In this document: positions 38,839 through 46,814 of the stretch, in pieces
Layout: each line of letters begins with the position of its first letter
Position numbering within the stretch: position 1 is the first letter of the stretch
Notes under the pieces: generated by a model
Databases searched by the model: none
What the model saw: the letters and a program-made list of their open reading frames with translations, nothing else
What the model was told of the DNA's origin: nothing
Assembly (NCBI RefSeq): GCF_003814815.1
Contig: NZ_RKQQ01000002.1
Coordinates: forward strand, 310,001 to 374,000
Origin: Salisediminibacterium halotolerans
GTDB taxonomy: Bacteria; Bacillota; Bacilli; Bacillales; Salisediminibacteriaceae
Direction: 5' to 3'
Length of the DNA: 64,000 nt
Program-made: the position numbers and the translations under genes

Positions 38839-38917
38839 GAAAGAAGCCGGACAATGCGTCGTCATCCGTTCCTTTTAATAGGACATCTAATGATATCATG
38901 ACTTTGTCAACACTCTG
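38839..38917. mobile_element. End relic of an IS1182-like element (copy A)
   Basis: The 79 bases end in GACTTTGTCAACACTCTG (38900-38917). TTTGTCAACACTCTG differs at one of 15 positions from the complement of the terminal repeat of the complete IS at 56165. The inner part GAAAGAAGCCGGACAATGCG and on to TCCGTTCCTTTTAA is nearly identical to 60504-60545 (copy B). No transposase is left. Bases 38766-38838 show nothing else I can name. Confidence 0.65.
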
Positions 38918-38947
38918 CACATGCCGAAAGAAATTCGGTATGTTTTT

Positions 38948-38991
38948 TCGTAATAATTACGGTTTACAAATCGAAACGGTTACGATATAAT
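38948..38991 (+). promoter_or_regulatory. Zur box and promoter of the zinc-binding lipoprotein gene
   Basis: TCGTAATAATTACGG (38948-38962) matches the B. subtilis Zur 7-1-7 consensus TCGTAATnATTACGA in all but the last base. It directly precedes a strong promoter: TTTACA (38963-38968), 17-base spacer, TATAAT (38986-38991). Zinc-loaded Zur bound here would occlude the minus 35, so the gene should be expressed under zinc shortage. Confidence 0.88.
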
Positions 38992-39034
38992 CCTTCATGT
39001 ACTCATAGACATCATCATGAAAGGGGCTTTAAAC

Positions 39035-40174
39035 ATGAAACGCACAAAAATGTCCACCGCAATTTTGCTAAGTACAGCAACAATGCTGGCAGCTTGCGGT
39101 ACTGATAACGGTTCAGAAAATGAAGAAACCGGTAATGAACAAAATGAACAAAATCAACAGAACGAGGCAGCAGAAGATGAGCTGAAAGTGAAAACAACGC
39201 TTTATGCAGCTGAATTCTTTACTGAAAAAATCGGCGGAGAGCATGTTCAGGTCGAAAACCTTGTGCCGCTCGGTGCCGACGCTCATACGTTTGAACCGAC
39301 AGCCAATCAAATGATCGAGGTGGCCGAAGCTGATTTGTTTGTCTACAACGGCGCTGAATTTGAAGGATATGCGGACAGCATAGAAGATGCTGTCAGAGGT
39401 GAGGACGTTCGCGCAATAGAGGCGACAGCTGCCGTGGATTTGATCGATTTCAGTCACGGTATTGAAACGGGAGACGGTCACGACCATGACCATGACGACG
39501 AGAACAATCACAACCATGATCATGACGACGAGAACAATCACAACCATGATCATGACGACGAGAACAATCACAACCATGACCATGACGATGAGAACAATCA
39601 CGACCATGATCATGATGACGAACATAATCACGACGACGATCACAGCCACGGCGAACATGATCCGCACGTGTGGCTTGACCCGATCCGTTCAATTGATTAT
39701 GCCGAAAAAATTAAAGATGAATTGGTCGACTTAATGCCGGAAGAAGAAGAAACGTTCGAAGAAAATTTCTCAGCTCTTCAGGAAGAACTCGAGGATCTTG
39801 ATAGTGAATTTAAACAATTAATTGATGAAACCGGGGGCGGAACAATTGTCGTATCGCATGCCGGTTACGGATATTGGGAAGATCGGTACGGAATTGATCA
39901 ACTCGGTATTGCCGGCCTGTCGCCGACGAATGAACCTTCAATACAGCAATTGGAAGAAACAATTGACTACATGGAAGACCATGATATTAATCATGTTATG
40001 TTTGAGCAAAACATTCCTACGGAAGTAGCCGAAACCGTTATGGATGAGACGGATGCTGAAGAACTCTGGCTCCATAATCTTGAAACTTTGACGGAAGAAG
40101 ATGCGGAGAATAACGAAGATTATTTCAGCCTCATGCGCGAAAATATCGAGACACTTGAAACAGCTTTTGAATAA
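39035..40174 (+). CDS. znuA: Zinc ABC transporter substrate-binding lipoprotein, histidine-rich
   Basis: A 379-residue cluster A-I binding protein, zinc type. Lipoprotein signal with lipobox LAAC (Cys about 21), then a Glu/Asn/Gln spacer. Metal ligands of the family: the histidine in LGADAHTFEPT (about 83), DPHVWLDP (about 210) and SHAGYGYW (about 274). Between the first two is a long flexible loop (about 147-205) of five 10-residue His/Asp repeats, much longer than usual. Expression should follow Zur. No permease or ATPase gene is adjacent. ATG 39035 follows AAAGGGG. Confidence 0.9.
   Translation: MKRTKMSTAILLSTATMLAACGTDNGSENEETGNEQNEQNQQNEAAEDELKVKTTLYAAEFFTEKIGGEHVQVENLVPLGADAHTFEPTANQMIEVAEADLFVYNGAEFEGYADSIEDAVRGEDVRAIEATAAVDLIDFSHGIETGDGHDHDHDDENNHNHDHDDENNHNHDHDDENNHNHDHDDENNHDHDHDDEHNHDDDHSHGEHDPHVWLDPIRSIDYAEKIKDELVDLMPEEEETFEENFSALQEELEDLDSEFKQLIDETGGGTIVVSHAGYGYWEDRYGIDQLGIAGLSPTNEPSIQQLEETIDYMEDHDINHVMFEQNIPTEVAETVMDETDAEELWLHNLETLTEEDAENNEDYFSLMRENIETLETAFE
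39479..39628 (+). repeat. Five tandem 30-base repeats coding a His/Asp repeat
   Basis: Units start CACRACCATGAYCATGACGA and repeat every 30 bases (39479, 39509, 39539, 39569, 39599). Each codes H-(D/N)-HDHDDENN or a close variant. Units 2 and 3 are identical; the last is the most diverged. There are no spacers, so it is a coding minisatellite that can change length by slippage. Confidence 0.93.
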
Positions 40175-40284
40175 ACAGTAAAAAAATTCATCGTCTGCAA
40201 ACAGCGATTTCTGCGTTAGGGTTGGTATCCAAGCTCAAAACAGTGTAAAATGGGTTTAACTCTACGAAGAAAGGATGTCTGTCT

Positions 40285-40713
40285 GTGGAATTTCAAATGT
40301 TTATGAATGATGTCGTTCAATCGGCACGAAATGATATGGAAGAAGCAGGCTATCAACAGCTGACAACAGCTGCTGAAGTCGATGAAGTATTGCAAGAAAA
40401 GGGGACAGCGCTCGTCCTGGTTAATTCTGTTTGCGGCTGTGCCGGAGGAATAGCGCGTCCGTCAGCTGCTTACATGAAGAATTACGAAGTGCAGGCGGAT
40501 AAATTTGTCACGGTATTTGCCGGCCAAGATAAAGAAGCAACCGCGCAAGCCCGCAGCTACTTTACCGATTATCCGCCGTCTTCCCCGTCCTTCGCCTTAC
40601 TTAAAGACGGTGAATTGAAGATGATGATTGAGCGGCATGAAATTGAAGGTCATGAACCGATTGAAGTCGTGCAAAAACTTGAGCGGGGATTTGATCAATT
40701 TTTTAAATCGTAA
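40285..40713 (+). CDS. brxB: Bacilliredoxin BrxB (YqiW)
   Basis: A 142-residue thioredoxin-fold protein of the DUF1094/BrxA-BrxB family. The CGC active site is in [13 protein letters not shown] (about 48-60); [17 protein letters not shown] (about 92-108) is typical. Bacilliredoxins remove bacillithiol from oxidised proteins. GTG start behind AAAGGA. In B. subtilis yqiW also lies between bkd and yqjA. Confidence 0.93.
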   Translation: MEFQMFMNDVVQSARNDMEEAGYQQLTTAAEVDEVLQEKGTALVLVNSVCGCAGGIARPSAAYMKNYEVQADKFVTVFAGQDKEATAQARSYFTDYPPSSPSFALLKDGELKMMIERHEIEGHEPIEVVQKLERGFDQFFKS

Positions 40714-40720
40714 AAATCGT

Positions 40721-40750
40721 AAAAGAAGAGGTGGAAGCCTCTTCTTTTTT
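40721..40750 (+). terminator. Terminator of brxB
   Basis: AAAAGAAGAGG pairs with CCTCTTCTTTT around TGGAAG, followed by TT. Confidence 0.85.
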
Positions 40751-40810
40751 ATGCTATAATTTCTTTCGGTTGCCGTTTTTTACAGGATACCTCTAGAAGG
40801 AGTGGGCAGG

Positions 40811-41164
40811 ATGTACGAACTTTATAAAGAAATTCATACATATTTAAATATGGACGAAGAAATCGGCTTTGAAACGTTTGATGACTTTTATAAACGTGTG
40901 ATTGAGCATTACAATGAGCATGCTGATGAATTTGAGGAAGAAGATATTTGGCGGGCGCTGTTTATTGCTGAAAACGTCATGTCGAACGCGGACGGGCGGC
41001 GCAAGGAAGCGAAAGGTCCGAAAGAGAAGAAGAAGTATCAAAAAATGCACAAACGCTTGAAGCTTTGGGCGGAAAATTTCGCGATCCGCTTAGCACAAAA
41101 AGGGTATACGAAAGACCAAATGAACGAACGTTTTGAAAGCATGTTTGAAGAAGAAGTTCATTAA
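40811..41164 (+). CDS. Conserved helical protein of unknown function
   Basis: A 117-residue charged, mainly helical cytosolic protein; I do not recognise the family. It has an acidic N-terminal half (NEHADEFEEEDIWRALF) and a basic middle (GRRKEAKGPKEKKKYQKMHKR), ending acidic. ATG 40811 is 8 bases after AAGGAG; a GTG at 40802 overlaps that site. A minus 10 TATAAT at about 40754 lies upstream. It stands alone between brxB and tRNA-Arg. Confidence 0.7.
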   Translation: MYELYKEIHTYLNMDEEIGFETFDDFYKRVIEHYNEHADEFEEEDIWRALFIAENVMSNADGRRKEAKGPKEKKKYQKMHKRLKLWAENFAIRLAQKGYTKDQMNERFESMFEEEVH

Positions 41165-41243
41165 ACGAAAAGAAAATTTCTGCTTGATTTTTACTTGGCG
41201 GATTGTTATACTGCAATAGTGCAGATGATGATCCGCACTCTTT

Positions 41244-41318
41244 GCGCCCGTGGTGAAATGGATATCATACGAGATTTCGGCTCTCGCGTTCCGGGTTCGA
41301 ATCCTGGCGGGCGCGCCA
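41244..41318 (+). tRNA. tRNA-Arg, anticodon TCG
   Basis: Cloverleaf with acceptor stem GCGCCCG/CGGGCGC, D arm GTGA/TCAT, anticodon stem CGAGA/TCTCG with loop TTTCGGC (anticodon TCG), 4-base variable loop, T arm CCGGG-TTCGAAT-CCTGG, discriminator G and encoded CCA (41316-41318). A20 in the D loop and C35 fit arginine identity. Confidence 0.93.
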
Positions 41319-41334
41319 TTTTAAACATACGACC

Positions 41335-41366
41335 AAGCCTCCAGCCGCTATGCTGGAGGCTTTTTT
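41335..41366 (+). terminator. Terminator after tRNA-Arg
   Basis: AAGCCTCCAGC pairs with GCTGGAGGCTT around CGCTAT, followed by T residues. Confidence 0.85.
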
Positions 41367-41399
41367 CAACATAAACGGCATTTTAGGGAGGTGAATGAA

Positions 41400-42368
41400 G
41401 TGTTTCGAATCGGGTACCGTACGTTGAAAACGGCCATCGGTGCCGGCATTGCCGTTGCGATCGCGCAAATGCTCGAGCTGGAGTTTTTTGCTTCAGCAGG
41501 GATTTTAACGATTCTTTGTATTCAAAAGACGCGCAAAAAAACGATCTCAAATTCCGGTGAACGGTTTTTCGCCTGTATTGTCGGGATTGCTTATTCAATC
41601 GTTCTTTTTGAACTGATCGGTTACCAACCGTTCTCGATCATGCTTTTGATCCTGTTATTTATCCCGACGACGTTAATCTTAAATATTCAATCCGGCATTG
41701 TGACGAGTGCCGTTATTATATTCCATATTTATACGCTCGGCTTTGTTAACCTGGAAGTGATCGTAAACGAACTGGCACTGATTACGATCGGTATCGGAAC
41801 CGCTTTTGTCATGAATTTATATATGCCGGGAAAAGAGAAAGCGTTGCACCGGATGCAGGATGATTTGGAGCATGTTTACCGCCGGATATTTCAAGAATTC
41901 GCCAAGTACGTCCGCCACGGTGATACGAGTTGGGACGGCCAAGAAATCACGCAAGCAGAAGAACTTTTAAAAAAAGCAAAAAATACAGCGATTCAAAATT
42001 TAGAAGACCATCTGCTTCGGTATGAGGATCTTTATTATCATTACTTTAAAATGCGCGAAAAGCAACTCGATATTATCGAACAAATGATGCCTTTACTAAC
42101 CTCGATTAATAAGCATGTCGAACAAGCTGATATGCTCGCGGATTTTATGGATGAGTTAGCTGAAGGGGTTCATTCAAAAAATACAGCGTATGTTTATATC
42201 AACAAGCTGAATGATTTAAAAGAAACGTTTCGGGAAATGCCCCTGCCAAAGACGAGAGAAGAGTTCGAAGCCCGTTCCTCACTCGTGCAGCTTGTGCGCG
42301 AACTGGAACAGTATTTAGAAATCAAACGGCAGTTTCGGACGAAAAAAGAATATAAAGCATTTGAATAA
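41400..42368 (+). CDS. yqjA: Aromatic acid exporter-like membrane protein YqjA
   Basis: A 322-residue protein of the YqjA/ArAE family. The N-terminal half holds about four to five membrane helices (to about residue 145), the C-terminal half is a cytoplasmic helical domain (from MPGKEKALHRMQDDL). Substrate is unproven; family members are linked to export of organic acids and to stress. GTG 41400 lies 6 bases after GGGAGGTG and gives the same length as B. subtilis YqjA; an earlier GTG is inside that site. Confidence 0.88.
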   Translation: MFRIGYRTLKTAIGAGIAVAIAQMLELEFFASAGILTILCIQKTRKKTISNSGERFFACIVGIAYSIVLFELIGYQPFSIMLLILLFIPTTLILNIQSGIVTSAVIIFHIYTLGFVNLEVIVNELALITIGIGTAFVMNLYMPGKEKALHRMQDDLEHVYRRIFQEFAKYVRHGDTSWDGQEITQAEELLKKAKNTAIQNLEDHLLRYEDLYYHYFKMREKQLDIIEQMMPLLTSINKHVEQADMLADFMDELAEGVHSKNTAYVYINKLNDLKETFREMPLPKTREEFEARSSLVQLVRELEQYLEIKRQFRTKKEYKAFE

Positions 42369-42370
42369 AA

Positions 42371-42398
42371 GAGCAGGCAGTCAATAGACTGCCTGCTC
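42371..42398. terminator. Bidirectional terminator between yqjA and prli42
   Basis: GAGCAGGCAGTC pairs with GACTGCCTGCTC around AATA. It lies between convergent genes; flanking A and T stretches are short. Confidence 0.7.
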
Positions 42399-42409
42399 AT
42401 TATTATTTA

Positions 42410-42499
42410 TTAATACATCGAAACTCCGGCTAACACCGTTCCAAAAAACATCACAATAATCATCATATAAACAATTAACTTACGAAATCTGCGAGGCAT
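42410..42499 (-). CDS. prli42: Stressosome-associated small membrane protein Prli42
   Basis: A 29-residue membrane miniprotein. It starts MPRRFRKLIVYMMIIVMFF and ends in LAGVSMY. Basic start, one helix, and the VLAG end fit Prli42, which anchors the stressosome to the membrane in Listeria and is conserved in Bacillaceae. CAGGAGGGG lies 6 bases before the ATG. It is too short for usual gene finding. Confidence 0.8.
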   Translation of the reverse strand: MPRRFRKLIVYMMIIVMFFGTVLAGVSMY

Positions 42500-42674
42500 T
42501 TTTTCCCCTCCTGTTTGAATGCTACTTTAATTTTAATCATCTTTTCAGCATTTTTCAAGCCGTGTTCAATGAAATGTCAGTAAATTAGCTGAAATTCTTC
42601 AACCTCAGGCAAGAACGTGTTATCTTTAATTATAAAGAAGCAGACAAAAAATGTTAGCCTAGGGAGGATCATGA

Positions 42675-44312
42675 ATGGACAACTTTACTGCTCATTATGA
42701 AAAATGGCAGGAACGGGTCAGAGAAGAAATGAAAAAAAAGCCGGAACGAAAAGAACAGTTCGCTGCATCATCAGAGATTGAGATTAACCGTCTGTATGTG
42801 CCGAAAAATTTTGACAGCGCTTACATGGAGAAGCTCGGATTCCCGGGCGAATATCCATTTACCCGCGGAATTCGTCCGACGATGTATCGCGGACAATTGT
42901 GGACGATGCGGCAATACGCCGGTTTCGGTTCCGCGGCAGAAACAAATCAACGATTTCAATATTTGTTAGCAGAAGGGCAAACCGGGCTGTCAGTCGCGTT
43001 CGATCTCCCTACGCAAATCGGGTACGATTCGGATGATCCGATGGCTTTAGGCGAAGTCGGCAAAGTCGGCGTCGCAATTGATTCGCTCGCGGATATGGAA
43101 CTGTTATTTGACGAAATCGAACTTGATCAAGTCAGCACATCAATGACGATCAATGCGCCGGCGGCTGTTTTGCTGGCGATGTATTTAACAGTAGCAGAAA
43201 AGCAGGGAGCATCGCTTGAGCGTGTGCGCGGGACGATACAAAACGATATTTTAAAAGAATATATTGCCAGAGGCACGTACATTTATCCGCCGAAGCCGTC
43301 GATGCGTTTGATTACCGACATTTTTTCTTACTGTGCGGACGAAGCGCCGTCCTTCAATACGATCAGCATCAGCGGTTATCATATTCGGGAAGCCGGTTCG
43401 ACTGCTGTTCAAGAATTGGCGTTTACATTGGCTAACGCCCGGGCGTACATACAATCTGCTGTGGATGCCGGACTTAACGTTGATGAATTTGCGCCCCGAG
43501 TAGCTTTTTTCTTTAACGGCCATAACAATTTTTTCGAAGAAGCAGCTAAATTCCGTGCTGCCCGGCGGATGTGGGCGAAAATGATGCGCGATGAGTTCGG
43601 AGCGGTTAATCCGAAAAGCCAACAGCTTCGATTCCATACCCAAGTTGCCGGATCTACTTTAACAGCTCAGCAGCCGGAAAACAACGTTGTCAGAGTTGCT
43701 TTACAGGCGATGGCTGCTGTGCTTGGCGGAACGCAAAGTCTTCACACGAATGCGATGGATGAAGCATTGTCTTTACCGACCGAGCGTTCAGCGCGGATTG
43801 CTTTACGGACCCAGCAAATTTTGGCTTACGAAACCGGCGCGGCGGATACGGTTGACCCGCTCGGGGGCTCGTACTTTATTGAATCTTTGACAGATGAACT
43901 TGAAGAGAAGGCTTACGAGTATCTCGACAAGATTGAAGAACTAGGCGGTGCTGTGCAGGCAGTCGAACAAATGTATATGCAGCGGGAAATTCAGCGGGCG
44001 GCCTATCATACCCAGAAAAAAATTGAAAGCGGGGAAGAAATCGTCGTCGGTGTCAATGCATTTCAACAAAATGATGAGCCTGCCCCTGATCTTTTACAAA
44101 TCGATGAATCGTTTGTCAGTGCGCAGCACGAGCGTCTGCGTGAATTGAAGCAATCACGCAATGCTCTTGAAGTGAAACACGCGTTAAAGGCGGTCAACGA
44201 GGCTGCCCGGTCAAATGAAAATCTCATGTATCCGATCAAGGAAGCTGTGAAAGTCTATGCAACTGTCGGTGAAATAGCCAATGAATTAAGAGATGTCTTT
44301 GGCGAATATTAG
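42675..44312 (+). CDS. mcmA: Methylmalonyl-CoA mutase, catalytic subunit
   Basis: A 545-residue catalytic (TIM-barrel) part of an adenosylcobalamin mutase, without its own B12 domain. Substrate-pocket residues point to methylmalonyl-CoA rather than isobutyryl-CoA: tyrosine in [18 protein letters not shown] (about 70) and arginine in [13 protein letters not shown] (about 216). Conserved [28 protein letters not shown] and [16 protein letters not shown] follow. GGGAGG precedes ATG 42675. The cobalamin-binding part is the next gene. No MeaB-type chaperone gene is in the window. Confidence 0.92.
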   Translation: MDNFTAHYEKWQERVREEMKKKPERKEQFAASSEIEINRLYVPKNFDSAYMEKLGFPGEYPFTRGIRPTMYRGQLWTMRQYAGFGSAAETNQRFQYLLAEGQTGLSVAFDLPTQIGYDSDDPMALGEVGKVGVAIDSLADMELLFDEIELDQVSTSMTINAPAAVLLAMYLTVAEKQGASLERVRGTIQNDILKEYIARGTYIYPPKPSMRLITDIFSYCADEAPSFNTISISGYHIREAGSTAVQELAFTLANARAYIQSAVDAGLNVDEFAPRVAFFFNGHNNFFEEAAKFRAARRMWAKMMRDEFGAVNPKSQQLRFHTQVAGSTLTAQQPENNVVRVALQAMAAVLGGTQSLHTNAMDEALSLPTERSARIALRTQQILAYETGAADTVDPLGGSYFIESLTDELEEKAYEYLDKIEELGGAVQAVEQMYMQREIQRAAYHTQKKIESGEEIVVGVNAFQQNDEPAPDLLQIDESFVSAQHERLRELKQSRNALEVKHALKAVNEAARSNENLMYPIKEAVKVYATVGEIANELRDVFGEY

Positions 44313-44332
44313 GCCTATGAGGAGGCGTTCAG

Positions 44333-45211
44333 ATGAAGAAAATTCGCGTACTGATTGCAAAGCCGGGGCTTGATGGTCACGACCGCGGTGCATTAGTCAT
44401 CAGCCAGGCACTTAGAGATGCGGGGATGGAGGTGATATATACCGGTTTGCGCCAATCGCCGCAGCAGATCGTGCAAGCGGCTGTGCAGGAAGATGTCGAT
44501 GTCATCGGGCTTTCAAGTCTGTCAGGAGCGCACAATGTCTTATTTCCGCAAGTGCTTGATAACCTGCACACTGCCGGAGCCGAGGATATTCTTGTTTTTG
44601 GCGGCGGGGTAATCCCGAAAGAGGATATTGCTGTTTTAGAGGACAAGGGCGTCGACAAAATATTTACGCCCGGGACGCCGACGTCGGTTATATCGGCCTT
44701 TATTGAGCGGGCGGTGAGGCAAAAGCGTGACAGCGGTGAAGCGGATGTACTAACGCCGCCTGCCGGCATTGATCACATCGGGTTGGCAGTCAAATCAATC
44801 GAGGAGGCCGCCGATTTTTATCAGCGTCATTTTCACGTAACAGCAGGTGAAACGTTCTCCGTGCCTGAACAGGGTGTGAACGTAGCCTTTATACCGCTGG
44901 GAAACGCTCGTTTAGAACTGATTGAACCCTTGGATGAACAGAGTTCGATCCATCGGTTTATCGAAAAGCGCGGCGAAGGTCTCCATCATGTCGCCTTAGC
45001 TGTCAGCGGCATCGAAGCCCGGCTTCTGCAGCTGCAAAAAGAAGGGGTTCGCTTGATTGACGAAAAGCCGCGGCGAGGGGCTGAGGGAGACGAAATTGCT
45101 TTTTTACATCCGGCCGCTGCATTCGGTACACTGATCGAATTGGTTGACGACGAAGAACCTGCGGCAGAAACGGGGGAGCGCGCTGATGGATATGTACGAA
45201 AAAATCAATGA
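44333..45211 (+). CDS. Fusion of mutase B12 domain and methylmalonyl-CoA epimerase
   Basis: A 292-residue two-domain protein. Residues 1-133 are the cobalamin-binding domain: LIAKPGLDGHDRGALVI carries the DxHxxG histidine that ligates cobalt, then GLSSLSGAH and VFGGGVIP. Residues about 145-272 are a vicinal-oxygen-chelate epimerase: IDHIGLAVKSIEEAADFYQ, LELIEPL, GEGLHHVALAVSGIEARL and GTLIELV, with the usual His/Glu metal ligands. A short linker (RDSGEADVLTPPAG) joins them in one frame. It thus serves both the mutase and the epimerase step. AGGAGG before ATG; overlaps the next gene by 26 bases. Confidence 0.9.
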   Translation: MKKIRVLIAKPGLDGHDRGALVISQALRDAGMEVIYTGLRQSPQQIVQAAVQEDVDVIGLSSLSGAHNVLFPQVLDNLHTAGAEDILVFGGGVIPKEDIAVLEDKGVDKIFTPGTPTSVISAFIERAVRQKRDSGEADVLTPPAGIDHIGLAVKSIEEAADFYQRHFHVTAGETFSVPEQGVNVAFIPLGNARLELIEPLDEQSSIHRFIEKRGEGLHHVALAVSGIEARLLQLQKEGVRLIDEKPRRGAEGDEIAFLHPAAAFGTLIELVDDEEPAAETGERADGYVRKNQ

Positions 45212-46733
45212 ATTATACGATAAACGGCGCCGTGTCGAACAAGGCGGCGGCGATGAGCGCATCAATACGCAGCATGAAAAAGGGAAATGGACCGCACGCG
45301 AACGAATTGACGTACTGCTTGATGAAGGAACATTCACTGAACTGAGCCCGTTTATAGAGCACCGTTTCGACGAAGAAGGATTAGAGAAAGGCGGAGCACC
45401 GGGAGAGGGTGTTGTGACGGGATTCGGTGAAATTCACGGCCGGCCGGTGTATTTGTTTGCTCAAGATTTTACCGTTTACGGCGGAGCCCTCGGCGAGATG
45501 CACGCGAAAAAGATCGCGCACGCGATGGACCTTGCAGTTAAAAATAAAGTGCCGTTTATCGGCTTAAATGATTCCGGAGGCGCCCGGATACAAGAAGGTG
45601 TGCTCTCACTTGACGGATACGGGCAGGTGTTTTACCGAAATGCGGTCTATTCAGGTGTCATTCCGCAAATATCCGCAGTCATGGGTCCATGTGCCGGCGG
45701 AGCCGTTTACTCCCCAGCGATTACAGACTTTGTATTTATGGTCGAAAAGACGAGCAAAATGTTTATAACCGGGCCAAAAGTGATCGAAAGTGTAACAGGC
45801 GAATCGATCTCGAGCGAAGCTTTAGGCGGGGCGGAAGTTCACAGTACGAAAAGCGGAAACGCTCATTTCAGCGGGGAAACAGAAGAAGAGGTTTTATTGC
45901 AGGTGCGCGCTTTGTTGCAGTATTTACCGCAAAGCTGCGAAGAAAAACCGCCGGCGAATCCTTATGAGTCAGGCGATGAATTTTTATATGATCTGCTCGA
46001 AGAAGTGCCGATTGATCCTTCCCGTCCTTATGATGTCCGCCGTGTGATTCAGCAAACTGCAGACGCTGACAGCTTTATGGAAGTTCATCGGGCTTTTGCC
46101 AAAAACGCGGTCGTAGGCTTTGCGAGAATCGGCGGCATGACAATAGGGATCATTGCCAATCAGCCTAAAGTAATGGCGGGAGGTTTGGACATTGATTCTT
46201 CGGATAAAATCAGCCGGTTCATCCGTTTTTGCGACAGTTTTCAAATTCCGCTCTTAACCTTTGAAGATGTGACAGGGTTTCTCCCGGGGGTGCAGCAAGA
46301 ACACGGCGGAATCATCCGTCACGGAGCGAAAATTTTATACGCTTATTCGGAAGCGACAGTGCCGAAGATCACTGTGATTACCCGTAAAGCTTACGGCGGT
46401 GCATATGTCGCGTTGAACAGTAAATCAATCGGCGCGGATATTGTCCTTGCTTGGCCGAACGCAGAAATCGCCGTTATGGGTCCCCACGGTGCAGCGAGTG
46501 TAATTTTTGCGAAAGAAATAAAAGAAGCAGACGACCCTGAAAAGGTCCGCAACGAAAAAATAAATCTATATCGCGAAAAATTTGCGAATCCGTACATCGC
46601 TGCTGCAAACGGGATGGTTGACGATGTCATTGACCCGCGCGAGACGAGAGCCATCGTTATGAAACATCTTCGAATGCTTCGAAATAAAACTGAAGCACGG
46701 CCGACAAAAAAACACGGAAATATTCCTTTATAA
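45186..46733 (+). CDS. yqjD: Propionyl-CoA carboxylase beta-type carboxyltransferase (YqjD)
   Basis: A 515-residue acyl-CoA carboxyltransferase of the PccB/MmdA type with two crotonase-like halves. Blocks: GLNDSGGARIQEG (about 118-130), MGPCAGGAVYSPAITDF (about 155-171), GGLDIDSSDKISRFI, and MGPHGAASVIF (about 430). It should make methylmalonyl-CoA from propionyl-CoA with a biotin subunit supplied in trans. ATG 45186 follows GGGGGAGCG inside the previous gene. A reverse decarboxylase role is possible but no membrane subunits are near. Confidence 0.88.
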   Translation: MDMYEKINELYDKRRRVEQGGGDERINTQHEKGKWTARERIDVLLDEGTFTELSPFIEHRFDEEGLEKGGAPGEGVVTGFGEIHGRPVYLFAQDFTVYGGALGEMHAKKIAHAMDLAVKNKVPFIGLNDSGGARIQEGVLSLDGYGQVFYRNAVYSGVIPQISAVMGPCAGGAVYSPAITDFVFMVEKTSKMFITGPKVIESVTGESISSEALGGAEVHSTKSGNAHFSGETEEEVLLQVRALLQYLPQSCEEKPPANPYESGDEFLYDLLEEVPIDPSRPYDVRRVIQQTADADSFMEVHRAFAKNAVVGFARIGGMTIGIIANQPKVMAGGLDIDSSDKISRFIRFCDSFQIPLLTFEDVTGFLPGVQQEHGGIIRHGAKILYAYSEATVPKITVITRKAYGGAYVALNSKSIGADIVLAWPNAEIAVMGPHGAASVIFAKEIKEADDPEKVRNEKINLYREKFANPYIAAANGMVDDVIDPRETRAIVMKHLRMLRNKTEARPTKKHGNIPL

Positions 46734-46769
46734 AACGAGCCGGGATGATTCTTCCCGGCGCGTTTTTTT
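46734..46769 (+). terminator. Terminator of the methylmalonyl-CoA operon
   Basis: AACGAGCCGGG pairs with CCCGGCGCGTT around ATGATTCTT, then a T tract. Confidence 0.8.
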
Positions 46770-46814
46770 GCTAAAATAGCTAACAGGTCAATGTACACAA
46801 TGGATGGAGGAAAA

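Noticed and set aside
39479-39628. Regular 30-base repeats considered as a CRISPR array
   Set aside because: The units are contiguous without spacers and are in frame within the zinc-binding lipoprotein gene.
39113-39667. 184-codon opening on the minus strand rich in Val/Met/Ile
   Set aside because: It is the antisense shadow of the His/Asp repeats; no ribosome-binding site, and the plus-strand protein has clear family motifs.
44700-44800. Possible frameshift or missed stop between B12 domain and epimerase
   Set aside because: The linker is in frame with normal codon use and no start or ribosome-binding site for a separate epimerase gene.
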